Of a DNA stretch of 64,000 bases, positions 28,501 to 37,672 are shown one piece after another. The stretch lies in NCBI GenBank assembly GCA_013399695.1, contig VXAU01004384.1:889818-953817 (forward strand), read 5' to 3'. This DNA comes from Formicarius rufipectus (Eukaryota; Chordata; Aves; Passeriformes; Formicariidae). A model generated the notes under the pieces. That model did not search any database, was not told the DNA's origin, and saw only the letters and a program-made list of their open reading frames with translations. Within the stretch, counting starts at the first letter, position 1, and each line of letters begins with the position of its first letter. Made by a program: the position numbers and the translations under genes.

Positions 28501-31500
28501 GCACTCTGCAAACTGTGATGTGCACTCTAGTGGCCGAGCAGATTACCAAATCACTCTTACTTTTAGTCAAAGTACCAAGAGCAGATTTAATTACAAAATC
28601 ATAGAAGTAAGAAATAAATGAGACCTGCTGTATTAGATTATCTAGTCCTTCCCCCTGGGAAAGCAAAATAGTGCCCTAGAGTATATGCCTTTTTCAATCT
28701 TTTTGGCTTGTTTTAAATGTTAATAGCCTAATCAAAGCCAGAGGAGGACTCTGGAAAGAAAGTTAAATTAAAGGGTCCTTTCCATTGCGTCTCAGTATCA
28801 CTGTTTATGTGCTGGCTGCAAAATCTGTATCCCTGCTAATTATTCACATAGCTGATGACTGCTGTTTTCCAGTCAAGCATAAGAAATGTTTGAACCCATT
28901 TTTACTTGCTTACACTGAAACTGCCAGGCAGTTTTGCACAAGATCCCAGTTTGGCATGGGAACCATTCCAGGGCTTGAAAAACACTCCTGGAGTGTGCAG
29001 CAAGCTCTGTGTTTGTCAGTGTATCAGCTGTACTAAACATCTTGGCAAAGCTGCCATGCCTCTTATTGCCCAAAGGAATCAGCTAGGTGATGCGCAGCAT
29101 CTGGAATCTGTAGTTTTTAATTAACTTTATGATTATTTAGCATCATTATAGCATGTACAGGATTGTTGCATTGTGCCTGCCCTTAATCACATTGGCATGG
29201 TCATCAGTTCAAAGGCAGCTGAGAAGACAAAAGAATTCTGCAGTGAACATTCAACAGTGAGGAAGAGCAGAAATCTGTGCAGCAAGTTTTCTCTAGCAAA
29301 TTCAGGGAAGGGCAATACATTTCTGCTTGTGTTTTTTTTCATGTTTCTTACTCACTCTTGAATCCCCTTCTGCCTGCAGCTGTCACGTGTGTGGGTTTGA
29401 GACGGAGATGAATGTCCAGTTTGTCAGTCATATGTCTCTCCACGTGGATAAAGAGCAGTGGATGTTCTCCATTTGCTGCACAGCATGCGATTTTGTCACT
29501 ATGGAGGAGGCAGATATGAAGGCTCATGTCAACAACAAGCACACAGGTGATGATCCCTCTGTCCCAGCTGCAGTGATCTCTCTCTTCCTTGCTTTTTAGA
29601 TGCAACCTTTACACTTCCCATTAGCACTCTGCTTTCACTGAAATGCTATCTAATTAAGGCCTGATCTCTCAAAGTTGAAGTGAACTGGACTCCAGCCAGG
29701 CAAATAATCTGGTAGTGCAGATCAAATTTCAAGCTTAGTGAAATAAATGAAGGACTACTTAGCCCTCCTTCTTCCTATTCCCCTTATCCCTCAAAACCCC
29801 TTTCTTGCTGGAGTCAGCATGTTTCATCTGTTTCTCTGACTGGTTTACTATTTCATCAAAACCCTGGTTTGACTTCAGTGATGATAAGGTCACTTTGAGT
29901 GTTAATTGTGCATACCTGGCTGTAAGTCTGAAATAAGCATTATGTTGAGCTTTGCTCTTTGGGTGTGTTTGCCCCCACAGCCTATCAGTTTGGAATTTCA
30001 CGCTGATGTTTTGTTGACACTGTGATTCAACAATACCATAAATGTAACTTTATATTAAATAACAGAACAACTCCTGTGTTCTCTCCCTAGTCCTGTTCAC
30101 TTAATAGCCAAGGAGAAGAGCAACAACAGTTTTCAAACAAGCTCCATATGCTTAGTTCAGCTAATGAAGTCTGGCATAATTTAAGGAGAAGAAAATCAGA
30201 ATCCTTTAAATTAATTTCTAATACCAGTCAAAGGCATTTTGTTGCCACAAACTACTCACAGTTGTGTTTACAATACGGAACATTAATTGCATTTACCACA
30301 ACTTTTCCATTGCTAAATTATCCTTCCTGTCCTACCAAGGAATCAAATTGGGAAAAGGGAGGGGTGGAGAAGGAGAAAGGAGAGAAGAATGAAATTGGTT
30401 GTGTTCAAAGATACATAAGTTAACTATAAGTAACCATAGCAATATGAACTAGTGGAAGGCTTTCTAGGCATTTTATGCCAGCACAGCTCTCAGCACTACT
30501 CCACTTCATATAGAGGAATTTAAGGCAAATGAGAAATGCCGCCCATAGCCATGTGAAAAGTTTGCATCAGAGCTCAAAACTGAGTTGTGCTCTACTATAT
30601 TTTCCTATCATGGCTACAAGATTGAAACTGCTACTTGTCTTTTGAAGAAAAGCAAAAAGCCCTTTGTTCTTCCTTCAGCCTGCCGACTGAGCCATTCAGC
30701 TGGTGATTCAGCCAAATGCTCACACATATGGCAAACACAGAGTGAAAAATAGAATGGATTTTCTGGGTCACTTGACTCCAGTCCCTTATCCTGTGATGTT
30801 ACCAGGCCATAAACAGACTGTTTGTCAGGATGTTGGCATATGCTTTCAAAGAAGTGCAATAGTTTTAAACTAACTACTTCTATGGACAGGCAGCTGTAAA
30901 CTCTCCAGCATTAAAGATTAGGGACCTTTTTTAAATTTCCAGTGTGTGTCTTACTGATAATCAGAGTACATGCACATTGTTCTAGTGCCAGAACTGCCCT
31001 TTATTTGAAACAGCAGTCCACGTCTTCCCCTCTCCACCTTTCTTCCCTCCTTTTGCAGTACCTATTCCTTTATGGAGAACAACTCACTCCTCTCTAAATG
31101 TACCTTGAGCCTTTTCTTATATGAAACACAGTTTTCTCACTGTACCAATCCCTCACTGCATATGTTCTTGTGAGAACCCCTGCTCCTGACACATGCAATC
31201 ACAGCTGTACATGGTGAAATTAAATAAGCAGCGGTTGCAGTGTAAAACACCAACAGCTACTGGGAATAGCTCACACAGTAACATTCTGTGATCATATTTA
31301 CCTTTCTTGAAGGCTCAACAACACTGATTGCTCATATTCATCCTATGTTCTCTGCTCGAGTTCTTCTTTTGCTTTCTTTGACTGTTTCCAGCTTAAGCAC
31401 TTCTCATTTGTAGCAAAAATTCTTGTTACTGGCCCTTCAGGTCATAACCTTGTACTCTGTGCTATTAAATTTCATTCCATTTCTATTACTCTGGTCCCCA

Positions 31501-34500
31501 AGGTCAGTGAATCTTTTCTGAATGATATCCAGTCACCCTCCCTATTGGCAGCTCAGGTCATCAGATTTCATTAGTGCATTCCTACATTTTTATCTTAAAG
31601 GTGCCACTCGTCAATTTAAAGTTAGGCACATAGATGCTGGTGTTTGCAGAGGCCTTGATCAGGGGACTGTATCACACAGAGAATTTGAAGTTTCAGTGAA
31701 GTCTCTTTTTAACACAGCTCTGATTGAACCAAGACATGGTTGGAAGGTAATAATCTGCCCATCCTTGACTCATTTGCTCATGGCAGTTCCCGTATGAGAA
31801 CTCTCACTCTTGTTTACTTCTAGTATGTGGTAGGGTTTGGGATTTGAACTTCATACATTTATTGCACACATACAGATGCTCTCATGGGTTTTAACTTCAG
31901 GTCCAGTTAAATAACATGCTTTTCAATTATCTTCATTACGAGATCCCAATAAAAACAGGTAAAACTTGAGACCACACAGTTATGTCTTATAATGGTTGCT
32001 GAGGATGCTCTTCAGTACAATAAGGGAGATTATTCTCCATTACCCTTTGTCTTAGATTTATCCATTGGATAAATGGAAAATGGATAGGTGGGGGAAGTTT
32101 GGCTTAGACCAGTAGGCACTTTTGGCTTCTGCACCCCAAACCTGCAGAAGTCCTATTTCCTTTCTAAGTGACAAGTTCTTCATTGTTTTTGAACTCTGAG
32201 TAATCAAACCTTGTGATTTTTTTCAGTCTGGTAATCAGGTAGAGTTCCATGATCCCTTCCCACTACCATTACAGACACACTCAATTGTAGGATAAACTGA
32301 GAGATGTATTGTGGTTAAGGGCTAATAAAAAGGAAGGAGGTCCAACAACGATTTTTTTACCAGCTCAATTAATTTCAGATTTGTTTTATAAGGATGTTTG
32401 AATTAAGTTCAAATATAAATACTTCCTGAAATTTAAAACAGGATCAGATCACAGACACTCCATCTAATCTGCTGAAGTAGTTATTGCCCTTTGTGTTTTT
32501 CAGCTGAAGAGAGGAAGACACCCAGTGAATCTAACAGTCCTTCTTCATCTTCGCTGTCAGCACTGAGTGACTCTGCCAACAGCAAGGAAGATGCAGATAT
32601 AACCCCAAAAAACAAGGGAGCAAACAACCTGCTAGTCATTTCTGTAGTGCCTGGTAGTCAGACCTCAGTGAACACTGAAGAGAAGTCAGAAAAAGGTAAA
32701 ACACTGTTTAACAAATGCAAACTAATGCACCTTCTGTGCAGTCGATCTGGCCACAATGTCAGGAACGCATTTTTCTGTTCTATTTTTCAGGTTTTGAATG
32801 TGTCTTCTGTAACTTTGTCTGCAAAACAAAAAATATGTTTGAGCGCCATCTGCAAATCCACCTGATCACACGGATGTTTGAGTGTGATGTGTGCCACAAG
32901 TTCATGAAGACACCTGAACAATTACTGGAGCACAAGAAATGCCACACTGTCCCCACCGGTGGGCTCAAGTAAGGAAAGCAAGTACACAAACTTTTCCTGT
33001 GTTAAGCATCTCTCATTCTGGGGGGATAGGACAAAAGGGAGTCGCTTAGAACGGGTTGGTTAACTGATAATCCAGATCTGGGGCTTCCTTGTATTTAATA
33101 ACCCATGCCCTGTCCTTCAGGCTTGCATCACTAACCTACGAGCAGAGATAGCATTCACTGGTGTCTTGGGGCTGTAACAAACTACAGCCCTTTCTCTTTT
33201 CAAGTCAAAGAGGAGACAGGATATGACGGGCCCTACAGAGAATGAGGCAGCACTACACAGAGGTTTTGGCAGACTCAGGGTTTGGTTTTGGTTTTTTTCA
33301 TTTTTTTCATTAGAGCAGAGGCAAGCACACAGCACAGGCTCTGTTCAGCACCTGGCTCAAAAAAACTAACCCCCTCCAGTCTCTGCAACTAGGTATTAAG
33401 TTACAACCTTAAAGGTTATAACCTTTGTGTACTCTAATGCAAAGTAATTTCTTTCCAGGAATGAGTAACTTTGATGCATTCTGCTTTGGTTTGCAGAATA
33501 ATCACTGTTGTATAAATTAAAATGTAATGAGTAGTACAGTCTTTTAATAAAAAAGCCCTTTCATTTTGGCTATGGTGGTGTACTTTAAGGTCTTTTGGTG
33601 CAGAGCAGCGTTTCTAGAGAATAAGAGTGCCCTTCTGTCAAAGTCAGACCCCTGAGGGAAGGAGTGACTGCTGGGGCCATATGCTTGCTCTCTGTGGGCA
33701 GGCAGTGTGACGTTACCGAAGAGGCATGTCCCTCGTCCCTGTTTGTTCCAGCTGCTGTAGGGAAAAAAGCTGGGACCACTTTGAGCCCAGCTATGGTTCA
33801 GCACAGGGCTCCCACCCAGCTCCTGTTGCTCCTGCGAAGCAGACTCATGTTTCCAGTGCACTGTAACTGTGATTTGATGAGAGCACCATGTTTAACATGA
33901 CCACGCGTGGCTCTATCAGTTTGTGCTGCAGCTTTTGAAAACTGGTTCTGTTTGCCAGGCAGCATCTGGTCTCCAGCTCAGTAGTTCCATAAACTGGGAT
34001 CTGTGGTCACTTGAGATGTGATGACTGAATCTGGGAAGAAGACCAGATTGAGAAACAAATAATGTGCCAGAACGACAGGATGTCTGTCTTGGACATACAG
34101 ACCAGTTGTCTAATGCACATTTGGTTTAAGCTGCACAAAATCTGTTCTATTTACCAAGCAAAACCCATGACCTATGACTCAAGTCTTCCTGACAGAATGT
34201 GCTTTTTAGTCTGCATAAGTTATTCCTGCCCAATTCAAGTAATAATTAGGTATCTTGAAAGCTGCACCTAAGAAAAAGCTCTGGTTTATTTTTTTTTAAG
34301 GCATCCCGAAGAGCCTGAAGAGATCTAAGTAAATTGTATTTTTCTGTCTCCTGTTTGCTGTGGGGGAAGAGAAAAAAACATGATTCTTCCAGCTCCAGGT
34401 CAAAATCTGAGATTCTGATCCAGAGAGCACCCAGCCCAGGAGAGGTATGTGTGCACAGACAGCCAAGTCTTCTTTGCAATAGTGCTAATCACAGTAGAAC

Positions 34501-36647
34501 CCTCAATGCCAGGTTCCCTCTCTGGATCAGAGTACTTTACGTGCATCAGGAAAAGTGTCCAGACATTTTAATATTGGTTTGTCCTCTTGTATTGCTCATT
34601 TTCCTCAAAAGTCTCTTGATTAGCTTATAGATTAATATTAAACCTGTACATGCAATGTTGTAGCAAGGAAAACACACATGGGAGAGAGAGAGAGAATCTG
34701 AGCTTACAAATTATCCGAAAGTGCTAGAACACAATTAGCAGAGCTGCTTAACAGTGAACATGGGTCTGTGCCAGCTGGGGACACCTGTAAGACAGTAGCC
34801 AGGTGCCTCAGTGGTGTCTTTTTCTCTCGGCCTGCTCTTTCAGCTCACCAGTTGAGTCTGGAAGGCTGTGTGCTGGTTTAACAGAGCAGAGATCCCTGGC
34901 AGGTAGCTGTCCTCACCACCTTCCTTTCAGCTACAGAAAACAAAAGCCGGGTGTGTTTTGGGTTTGGTGGTGTCCAGGCTTGTTCAGCGTGCACCTCAGG
35001 CTTCTTTCCAAGCTAACACAATTCCCTCCTCTAGCCTTCTCGGCTCCTCCTGGTTCAGGAACTGGGCTGAGGCCCTTTGCCATGTCCAGCCCGGGCCGGA
35101 CGCTTGCTGCTGTGAGTAAGCAGAACCCACATCCTGTTCCTACCCAGGAAAAATTCCTGCCATGGCAGAGGCAGCTGTAGGCAAACACTGCCAAACACAC
35201 ACCCCTTTGAGCATGGCTAGCTCATCTCCCAGAAACTGGAAGCCCTACAAATCATCCCAACAGCCTGGCTTTCAGCTGCTCCTAGCAGGATAACTCAGCA
35301 AGCTTATTGTTCAAGATCACATAAAAGGGATTTCCTAAGCTTTTCCTGTACATTTGGTATTACAAGTTTATTCCATCTTTACTTAAACAGCTTCTTTCAT
35401 ACTCATCTGTAAACACTCACTTTAAACCACTTCTTAATGGAAAAAATGGCCAAAGTGACTTCGTGCAAACACTAGGAATGTCGTTACACAAAGTACCTGT
35501 GCATCAGTCACCCACTCTGCACTACCCGGCCTGCTTTGCAGAATCTTCCCCATCAAGGTAAGCCAGAAGTTTAAAGGGATGCTCCTTCAGAACAAATCAG
35601 GGTTTTCCTAGGAACGCCTGAGCTCTACTGCCATTAACTGGGCAAAACTCCTCAAAGTAGAGATGTGTTGAGGCAAACTAAGTATTGGAAAGAGGCTTCA
35701 CAGGGAGAACCAAGTGCCTTTTTCTCCTCTTTAGTAGGTCAGAGAGGGGGTGAGTGACAGGGTTAAACCAGGAATGCAGGTCTTTAAGCTGAGTGACTTC
35801 TCTCTTCTCTGTCCCTGCCTTTCCTTGCTGTGTTGCCAGGTGCCCGTTCTGCATCTACTCCACCAACCGCCCCGCAGCCATGGAGTGCCACCTGAAGACT
35901 CACTACAAGATGGAGTACAAGTGTCGGATCTGCCAGACAGTGAAAGCAAATCAGCTGGAGCTGGAGATGCACATCCGGGAACACCGCCTTGGCAACCATT
36001 ACAAGTGTGACCAGTGTGGGTACCTGTCCAAGACGGCCAACAAGCTGATCGAGCACGTGCGTGTCCACACCGGCGAGCGCCCTTTTCACTGTGACCAGTG
36101 CAGCTACAGCTGCAAACGCAAAGACAATCTCAACCTGCACAAGAAACTGAAGCATGCTCCACGCCAGACTTTCAGCTGCGATGAGTGCCTGTTCAAGACC
36201 ACCCACCCTTTTGTCTTCAGCCGCCATGTGAAGAAGCACCAGAACGGGGACTGCTCCGAAGAGGAGAAGAAGGGCCAGTATTCAACCTCCAAGGAAGCCA
36301 GTCCGCTCCTACCAGTGAACAGCTCCAGGAACCTTCTGTCCCCCCTCTCAGTTATGTCTGCCTCTCAGGCTCTGCAGACAGTTGCTATGTCAGCTGCACA
36401 TGGCAGTGGAGCAGAACCAAACTTGGCAGTGAAAGCCTTGGCCGTCAACGGCACTTCCCTGTGCTTTGATAAATACTGGAACTCAGAGTTTGCCCACCTT
36501 ATTCCTTTAACAATGTTTTTCCCTAGAAACCACTACGATCTCACATTCCACCCACCCAGACCTCAGACTGCAGCGGGAGGTGCCTCTTCACCTAAACACT
36601 CCTTCCTTGCCTACCTTGGACTAACAGAAAGGGCAGAAACTGTCTGA
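4260..36647 (+). CDS. ZNF827: ZNF827 C-terminal part, nine exons (gene-level entry)
   Basis: This is a partial multi-C2H2 zinc-finger gene. The coding exons are 4260-4508, 5201-5258, 9710-9813, 26043-26180, 27753-27924, 29380-29546, 32504-32695, 32791-32968 and 35840-36647. Every junction is GT-AG. The exon lengths sum to 2066 nt, which is 2 nt finishing an upstream codon plus 688 codons including the stop, so the chain is in frame throughout. Eleven C2H2 fingers can be counted: one in exon 4, one in exon 5, two in exon 6, two in exon 8 and five in exon 9. I recognise ZNF827 from the finger order, the Ser-rich linker and the terminal RAETV. From the literature, ZNF827 is a nuclear protein that recruits the NuRD complex, including at telomeres of ALT cells. 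Its NuRD-binding N-terminus and N-terminal fingers are not in this window. The MMAA neighbour supports the assignment. Confidence 0.97.
4509..5200 (+). other. ZNF827: ZNF827 intron (692 nt)
   Basis: The intron runs between donor GTAAGA at 4509 and acceptor CTCTGCAG ending at 5200. I see no other feature in it. Confidence 0.9.
5201..5258 (+). CDS. ZNF827: ZNF827 short linker exon (58 nt)
   Basis: A small exon that enters with 2 nt and leaves with 2 nt of a split Ser codon. The peptide is EKVSKEHNHNKDNTVRTTAS, a polar linker with no domain. The acceptor is CCTCTGCAG and the donor is CAG|GTAAGT, close to consensus. It is recognised because its frame joins both neighbours exactly and the peptide matches the ZNF827 linker I know. 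Its length is not a multiple of three, so skipping would shift the frame. Confidence 0.93.
5259..9709 (+). other. ZNF827: ZNF827 intron (4.45 kb)
   Basis: AT-rich intron from donor GTAAGT to acceptor CCCTATAG. Open frames such as 8479-8796 (-) are short and have no recognisable domain. No repeat family was identified. Confidence 0.85.
9710..9813 (+). CDS. ZNF827: ZNF827 linker exon (104 nt)
   Basis: The exon enters with 1 nt completing the Ser codon and leaves with 1 nt. It encodes a Ser/Pro/Asn-rich linker that includes PFFSEDSFRQSPFTSNSKD and ends GRTSAP. The acceptor is CCCTATAG and the donor is CAG|GTCAGA, slightly off consensus. No finger is present. The phase fits both neighbours and the peptide is typical of the region just before the C-terminal finger clusters of ZNF827. 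Confidence 0.94.
15065..15195 (-). repeat. Old CR1-like LINE fragment (probable)
   Basis: Phrases such as TCTCCAGCCTGGAAAGCCC, TGCTCTCCTGGTATGACAG and TCCCTTAATCATATTTG resemble the reverse complement of the CR1 ORF2 C-terminal/3' region, with strong divergence. Boundaries are approximate. The call rests on resemblance to the consensus from memory. Confidence 0.4.
15751..15790. repeat. Imperfect TG/TA-rich simple sequence
   Basis: A run of alternating purine-pyrimidine sequence built from GTAT, GTGT and CATG units. It is a degenerate microsatellite with no predicted function. Confidence 0.6.
17801..18001 (+). repeat. CR1 LINE 3' fragment
   Basis: The order of motifs GCAGTGGGGTGGTTTTGC, GCCCTGGGAGGATTTTTA, AGACAACCTGGCCTCCTGAG and GGTCCCTTCCAGCTCTAATT matches the 3' end of avian CR1 elements in sense orientation. 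It is 5' truncated, as CR1 copies usually are. It lies in sense orientation inside the 16 kb ZNF827 intron. Confidence 0.75.
25425..25541 (+). repeat. CR1 LINE 3' end with ATTCTATG terminus
   Basis: The copy runs from GTAGATGTGGCATTTAAGG through GGACTCAATGATCATGGAGG to AACCTAAATGACTCTATGAT. It ends in the short ATTCTATG repeat that marks the 3' terminus of CR1 elements. It is a 5' truncated fragment in sense orientation within the ZNF827 intron. Confidence 0.85.
26043..26180 (+). CDS. ZNF827: ZNF827 exon with C2H2 finger 1 of the C-terminal part
   Basis: An exon of 138 nt entering with 2 nt and leaving with 1 nt, so it is symmetric. The acceptor is TTTGCATAG after a T-rich tract and the donor is CAG|GTGAGC. 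It encodes GNGLPSWKFNDQLF followed by one C2H2 finger: C-x2-C-x12-H-x3-H with CDVCGKVFGRQQTLSRHLSLH. All four zinc ligands are present. The exon starts the C-terminal finger region. The finger ends at the splice junction, and the linker Thr-Glu-Glu-Arg-Lys continues in the next exon, giving a TGEKP-like spacer. Confidence 0.97.
26181..27752 (+). other. ZNF827: ZNF827 intron (1.57 kb)
   Basis: The intron contains an A-rich tract at 27119-27141. A short CpG-containing stretch just upstream of the acceptor (about 27670-27720) has no other recognisable role. The acceptor is CTTTTTCAG. Confidence 0.88.
27753..27924 (+). CDS. ZNF827: ZNF827 exon with C2H2 finger 2
   Basis: An exon of 172 nt entering with 2 nt and leaving with 2 nt of a split Ser codon. 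It encodes a canonical finger, CHLCPYAAKCRANLNQHLTVH, with both Cys and both His ligands. This is followed by an acidic/Ser linker (VSTDTEDIVSAVTSEGSDG) ending in KKHPYYYS. The linker separates the first finger pair from the next pair. Donor is CAG|GTGAGG. Confidence 0.97.
27925..29379 (+). other. ZNF827: ZNF827 intron (1.46 kb)
   Basis: The intron holds a possible old CR1/L3-like fragment near 28.6 kb and nothing else I can support. The acceptor is TGCCTGCAG. Confidence 0.88.
28592..28668 (-). repeat. Possible old CR1/L3-type LINE 3' fragment
   Basis: The stretch ATCATAGAAGTAAGAAAT ... GATTATCTAGTCCTTCCCC resembles the reverse complement of a LINE CR1/L3 3' end (a CATAGAA terminus followed by a 'gatcatctagtcc' motif). 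It is short and diverged, so this is a weak call. Confidence 0.35.
29380..29546 (+). CDS. ZNF827: ZNF827 exon with C2H2 fingers 3 and 4
   Basis: An exon of 167 nt entering with 1 nt and leaving with 1 nt. It encodes two fingers. The first is CHVCGFETEMNVQFVSHMSLH (C-x2-C-x12-H-x3-H). The second is CTACDFVTMEEADMKAHVNNKH, with an H-x4-H spacing. The linker between them, VDKEQWMFSICC, is unlike TGEKP, which suggests fingers that do not act as a simple tandem DNA-binding array. The donor is CAG|GTGATG. Confidence 0.97.
29547..32503 (+). other. ZNF827: ZNF827 intron (2.96 kb)
   Basis: The intron contains one probable very old LINE fragment near 31.3-31.6 kb and otherwise unremarkable AT-rich DNA. 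The acceptor is TTTTTCAG after a T-rich tract. Confidence 0.87.
31335..31560 (-). repeat. Possible very old CR1/L3-type LINE fragment
   Basis: Text such as TGCTATTAAATTTCATTCCA, TTTCTATTACTCTGGTCCCC and GAATGATATCCAGTCACCC resembles the reverse complement of the ORF2 C-terminal part of ancient amniote CR1/L3 LINEs. Divergence is high and the boundaries are a guess. Confidence 0.35.
32504..32695 (+). CDS. ZNF827: ZNF827 Ser-rich linker exon (192 nt)
   Basis: The exon enters with 2 nt and leaves with 1 nt, so it is symmetric. It encodes a disordered Ser/Asn/Lys-rich linker: KTPSESNSPSSSSLSALSDS, then NSKEDADITPKNKG, then NNLLVISVVPGSQT and EEKSEK. It has no zinc finger. The SP and TP dipeptides could be phosphorylation targets, but that is an inference from composition. 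It is separated from the next exon by an unusually short intron of 95 nt. Confidence 0.95.
32696..32790 (+). other. ZNF827: ZNF827 very short intron (95 nt)
   Basis: The donor is AAG|GTAAAA and the acceptor is TATTTTTCAG at 32781-32790. A short polypyrimidine tract lies just upstream of the acceptor. All other introns in the window are at least 692 nt. The length, 31 codons plus 2 nt, means retention shifts the frame and reaches a stop at 32863-32865. Confidence 0.95.
32791..32968 (+). CDS. ZNF827: ZNF827 exon with C2H2 fingers 5 and 6
   Basis: An exon of 178 nt entering with 2 nt and leaving with 2 nt (AA of a Lys codon). It encodes two complete fingers: CVFCNFVCKTKNMFERHLQIH and CDVCHKFMKTPEQLLEHKKCH. 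They are joined by LITRMFE and followed by TVPTGGLK. The donor is CTCAA|GTAAGG. An in-frame TAA lies within the donor, so reading through would end the protein at GGLK. Joining to 35840 completes the Lys codon and continues directly into the next finger. Confidence 0.96.
32969..35839 (+). other. ZNF827: ZNF827 last coding-region intron (2.87 kb) with two candidate alternative exons
   Basis: The constitutive splice 32968 to 35840 keeps the frame. Inside the intron, 34301-34328 and 34372-34444 carry splice-like signals and are discussed as findings. A short (GA)n run lies at 34681-34695. Nothing else was identified. Confidence 0.85.
34681..34695. repeat. Short (GA)n tract
   Basis: Seven uninterrupted GA units, a small microsatellite within the ZNF827 intron. 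Confidence 0.8.
35840..36647 (+). CDS. ZNF827: ZNF827 terminal coding exon with five C2H2 fingers
   Basis: The exon enters with 1 nt after acceptor GTTGCCAG and ends at the TGA at 36645-36647. It encodes five C2H2 fingers in tandem. These are CPFCIYSTNRPAAMECHLKTH, CRICQTVKANQLELEMHIREH, CDQCGYLSKTANKLIEHVRVH, CDQCSYSCKRKDNLNLHKKLKH (H-x4-H) and CDECLFKTTHPFVFSRHVKKH. The third and fourth are joined by a canonical TGERPF linker, so they are likely DNA-contacting. A Ser/Ala-rich tail follows, including NLLSPLSVMSASQALQTVAM and KHSFLAYLGLTERAETV at the C-terminus, which matches ZNF827. GC content is clearly higher than in the introns. The long antisense and shifted frames over this exon are by-products of the codon bias. 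Confidence 0.98.
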
Positions 36648-37431
36648 GGGCAGTTGCATTCTGTACCAAAAAACCCCAACAAACCCAGCAGGTATACATG
36701 GCTGCAAAACGTAGACCGAAGAGGTAACAAACACTTGTACTATATCATTAGTAAGGTTTAGCAAATGGCTCTGTGTGTATACTTATTGCATTGACATTGA
36801 AAGCTGCTTTATTAAATCTCCAAGAGGTGACCTACTGCATACTTCTACCTTCAGAGGCATGTTCCCAGTACTCTTATCTAAGAAACTATTTTGTCTTGTT
36901 AAGCTGAAAAAGAGTGTCCTTAATGGCAATCAGCACTTGTAAGATTACATATTGATGCATTTTATTTTTGGGCTTTGTGTGAGTGCGGGTGCGTGAAAAG
37001 AGAGTCTGCCTGTAATGTGCCATGACATTGCTTTTGCACATCCCTTGGATTGGCTTATTTAATTATTATTCTTTCCCCTTTTTCACAAACTCGTTCCTTC
37101 CCTTCCCCCTGCCTCCCTGAACTGTAGAGCTGTAGAAGGAGTAATGTTTTAGGTTGGGGGGGAACAGGTGTATTATTTCAGTGCTGTTAGCAGCTTTCTT
37201 TAGTTGTCTGATGCCTTGTACTCAGCTGTCAAGGTTTGAGGATTTGGGGTAGAAGTGATGAGGAAAAAGTTGCTTTCAGCACTGCAGGATGAGAGTATGA
37301 CAATGAAAACCATGAGTATGTACACACATACACACACAGCAGGCCCAATTCTTAACTGCTATGCAGGGGTAACAAACACCTGCATCTGGGTCATAGCACA
37401 CATCTTTTGTTTTAAAAGGGCATATAAATAT

Positions 37432-37445
37432 TATATATATATATA
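37432..37445. repeat. (TA)7 microsatellite in 3' UTR
   Basis: Seven uninterrupted TA units flanked by TATAAATAT and CTGTATTATG. Possibly length-polymorphic. Confidence 0.85.
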
Positions 37446-37645
37446 CTGTATTATGCAGTGGTTACCTTTTAGTTTGCAGGAACAACTTGTATAACTAGAA
37501 TTCTATGGTGGAAAAAAAAATCCAACACGGGGATTTAAAAAAGGGTATGGATAAATTCTGGGTATAAATACTCAGACTAAAAAAACAAAAAAAATGGCAG
37601 TTTTGCACAGTGCTTTAGTCTTGCACTAGTTTGTTTCTCACTTGC

Positions 37646-37661
37646 AAAAAAAAAAAAAAAA
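37646..37661 (+). repeat. A16 tract in 3' UTR
   Basis: Sixteen uninterrupted A residues just upstream of the proximal AATAAA. In cDNA data such a tract can cause internal oligo-dT priming. Confidence 0.9.
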
Positions 37662-37666
37662 GAAAA

Positions 37667-37672
37667 AATAAA
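37667..37672 (+). terminator. ZNF827: Proximal poly(A) signal AATAAA (candidate)
   Basis: A perfect hexamer 1.02 kb after the stop codon. Downstream sequence (TTTTGGGCTGATGG then TGACTGTTTATTTG) is only moderately T/G-rich, so usage is uncertain. Confidence 0.4.

Noticed and set aside
35784..36239. 151-codon minus-strand frame over the last ZNF827 exon
   Set aside because: A shadow of the codon bias of a GC-rich zinc-finger exon (Leu/Val/Ala-rich antisense of Cys/His/Lys codons).
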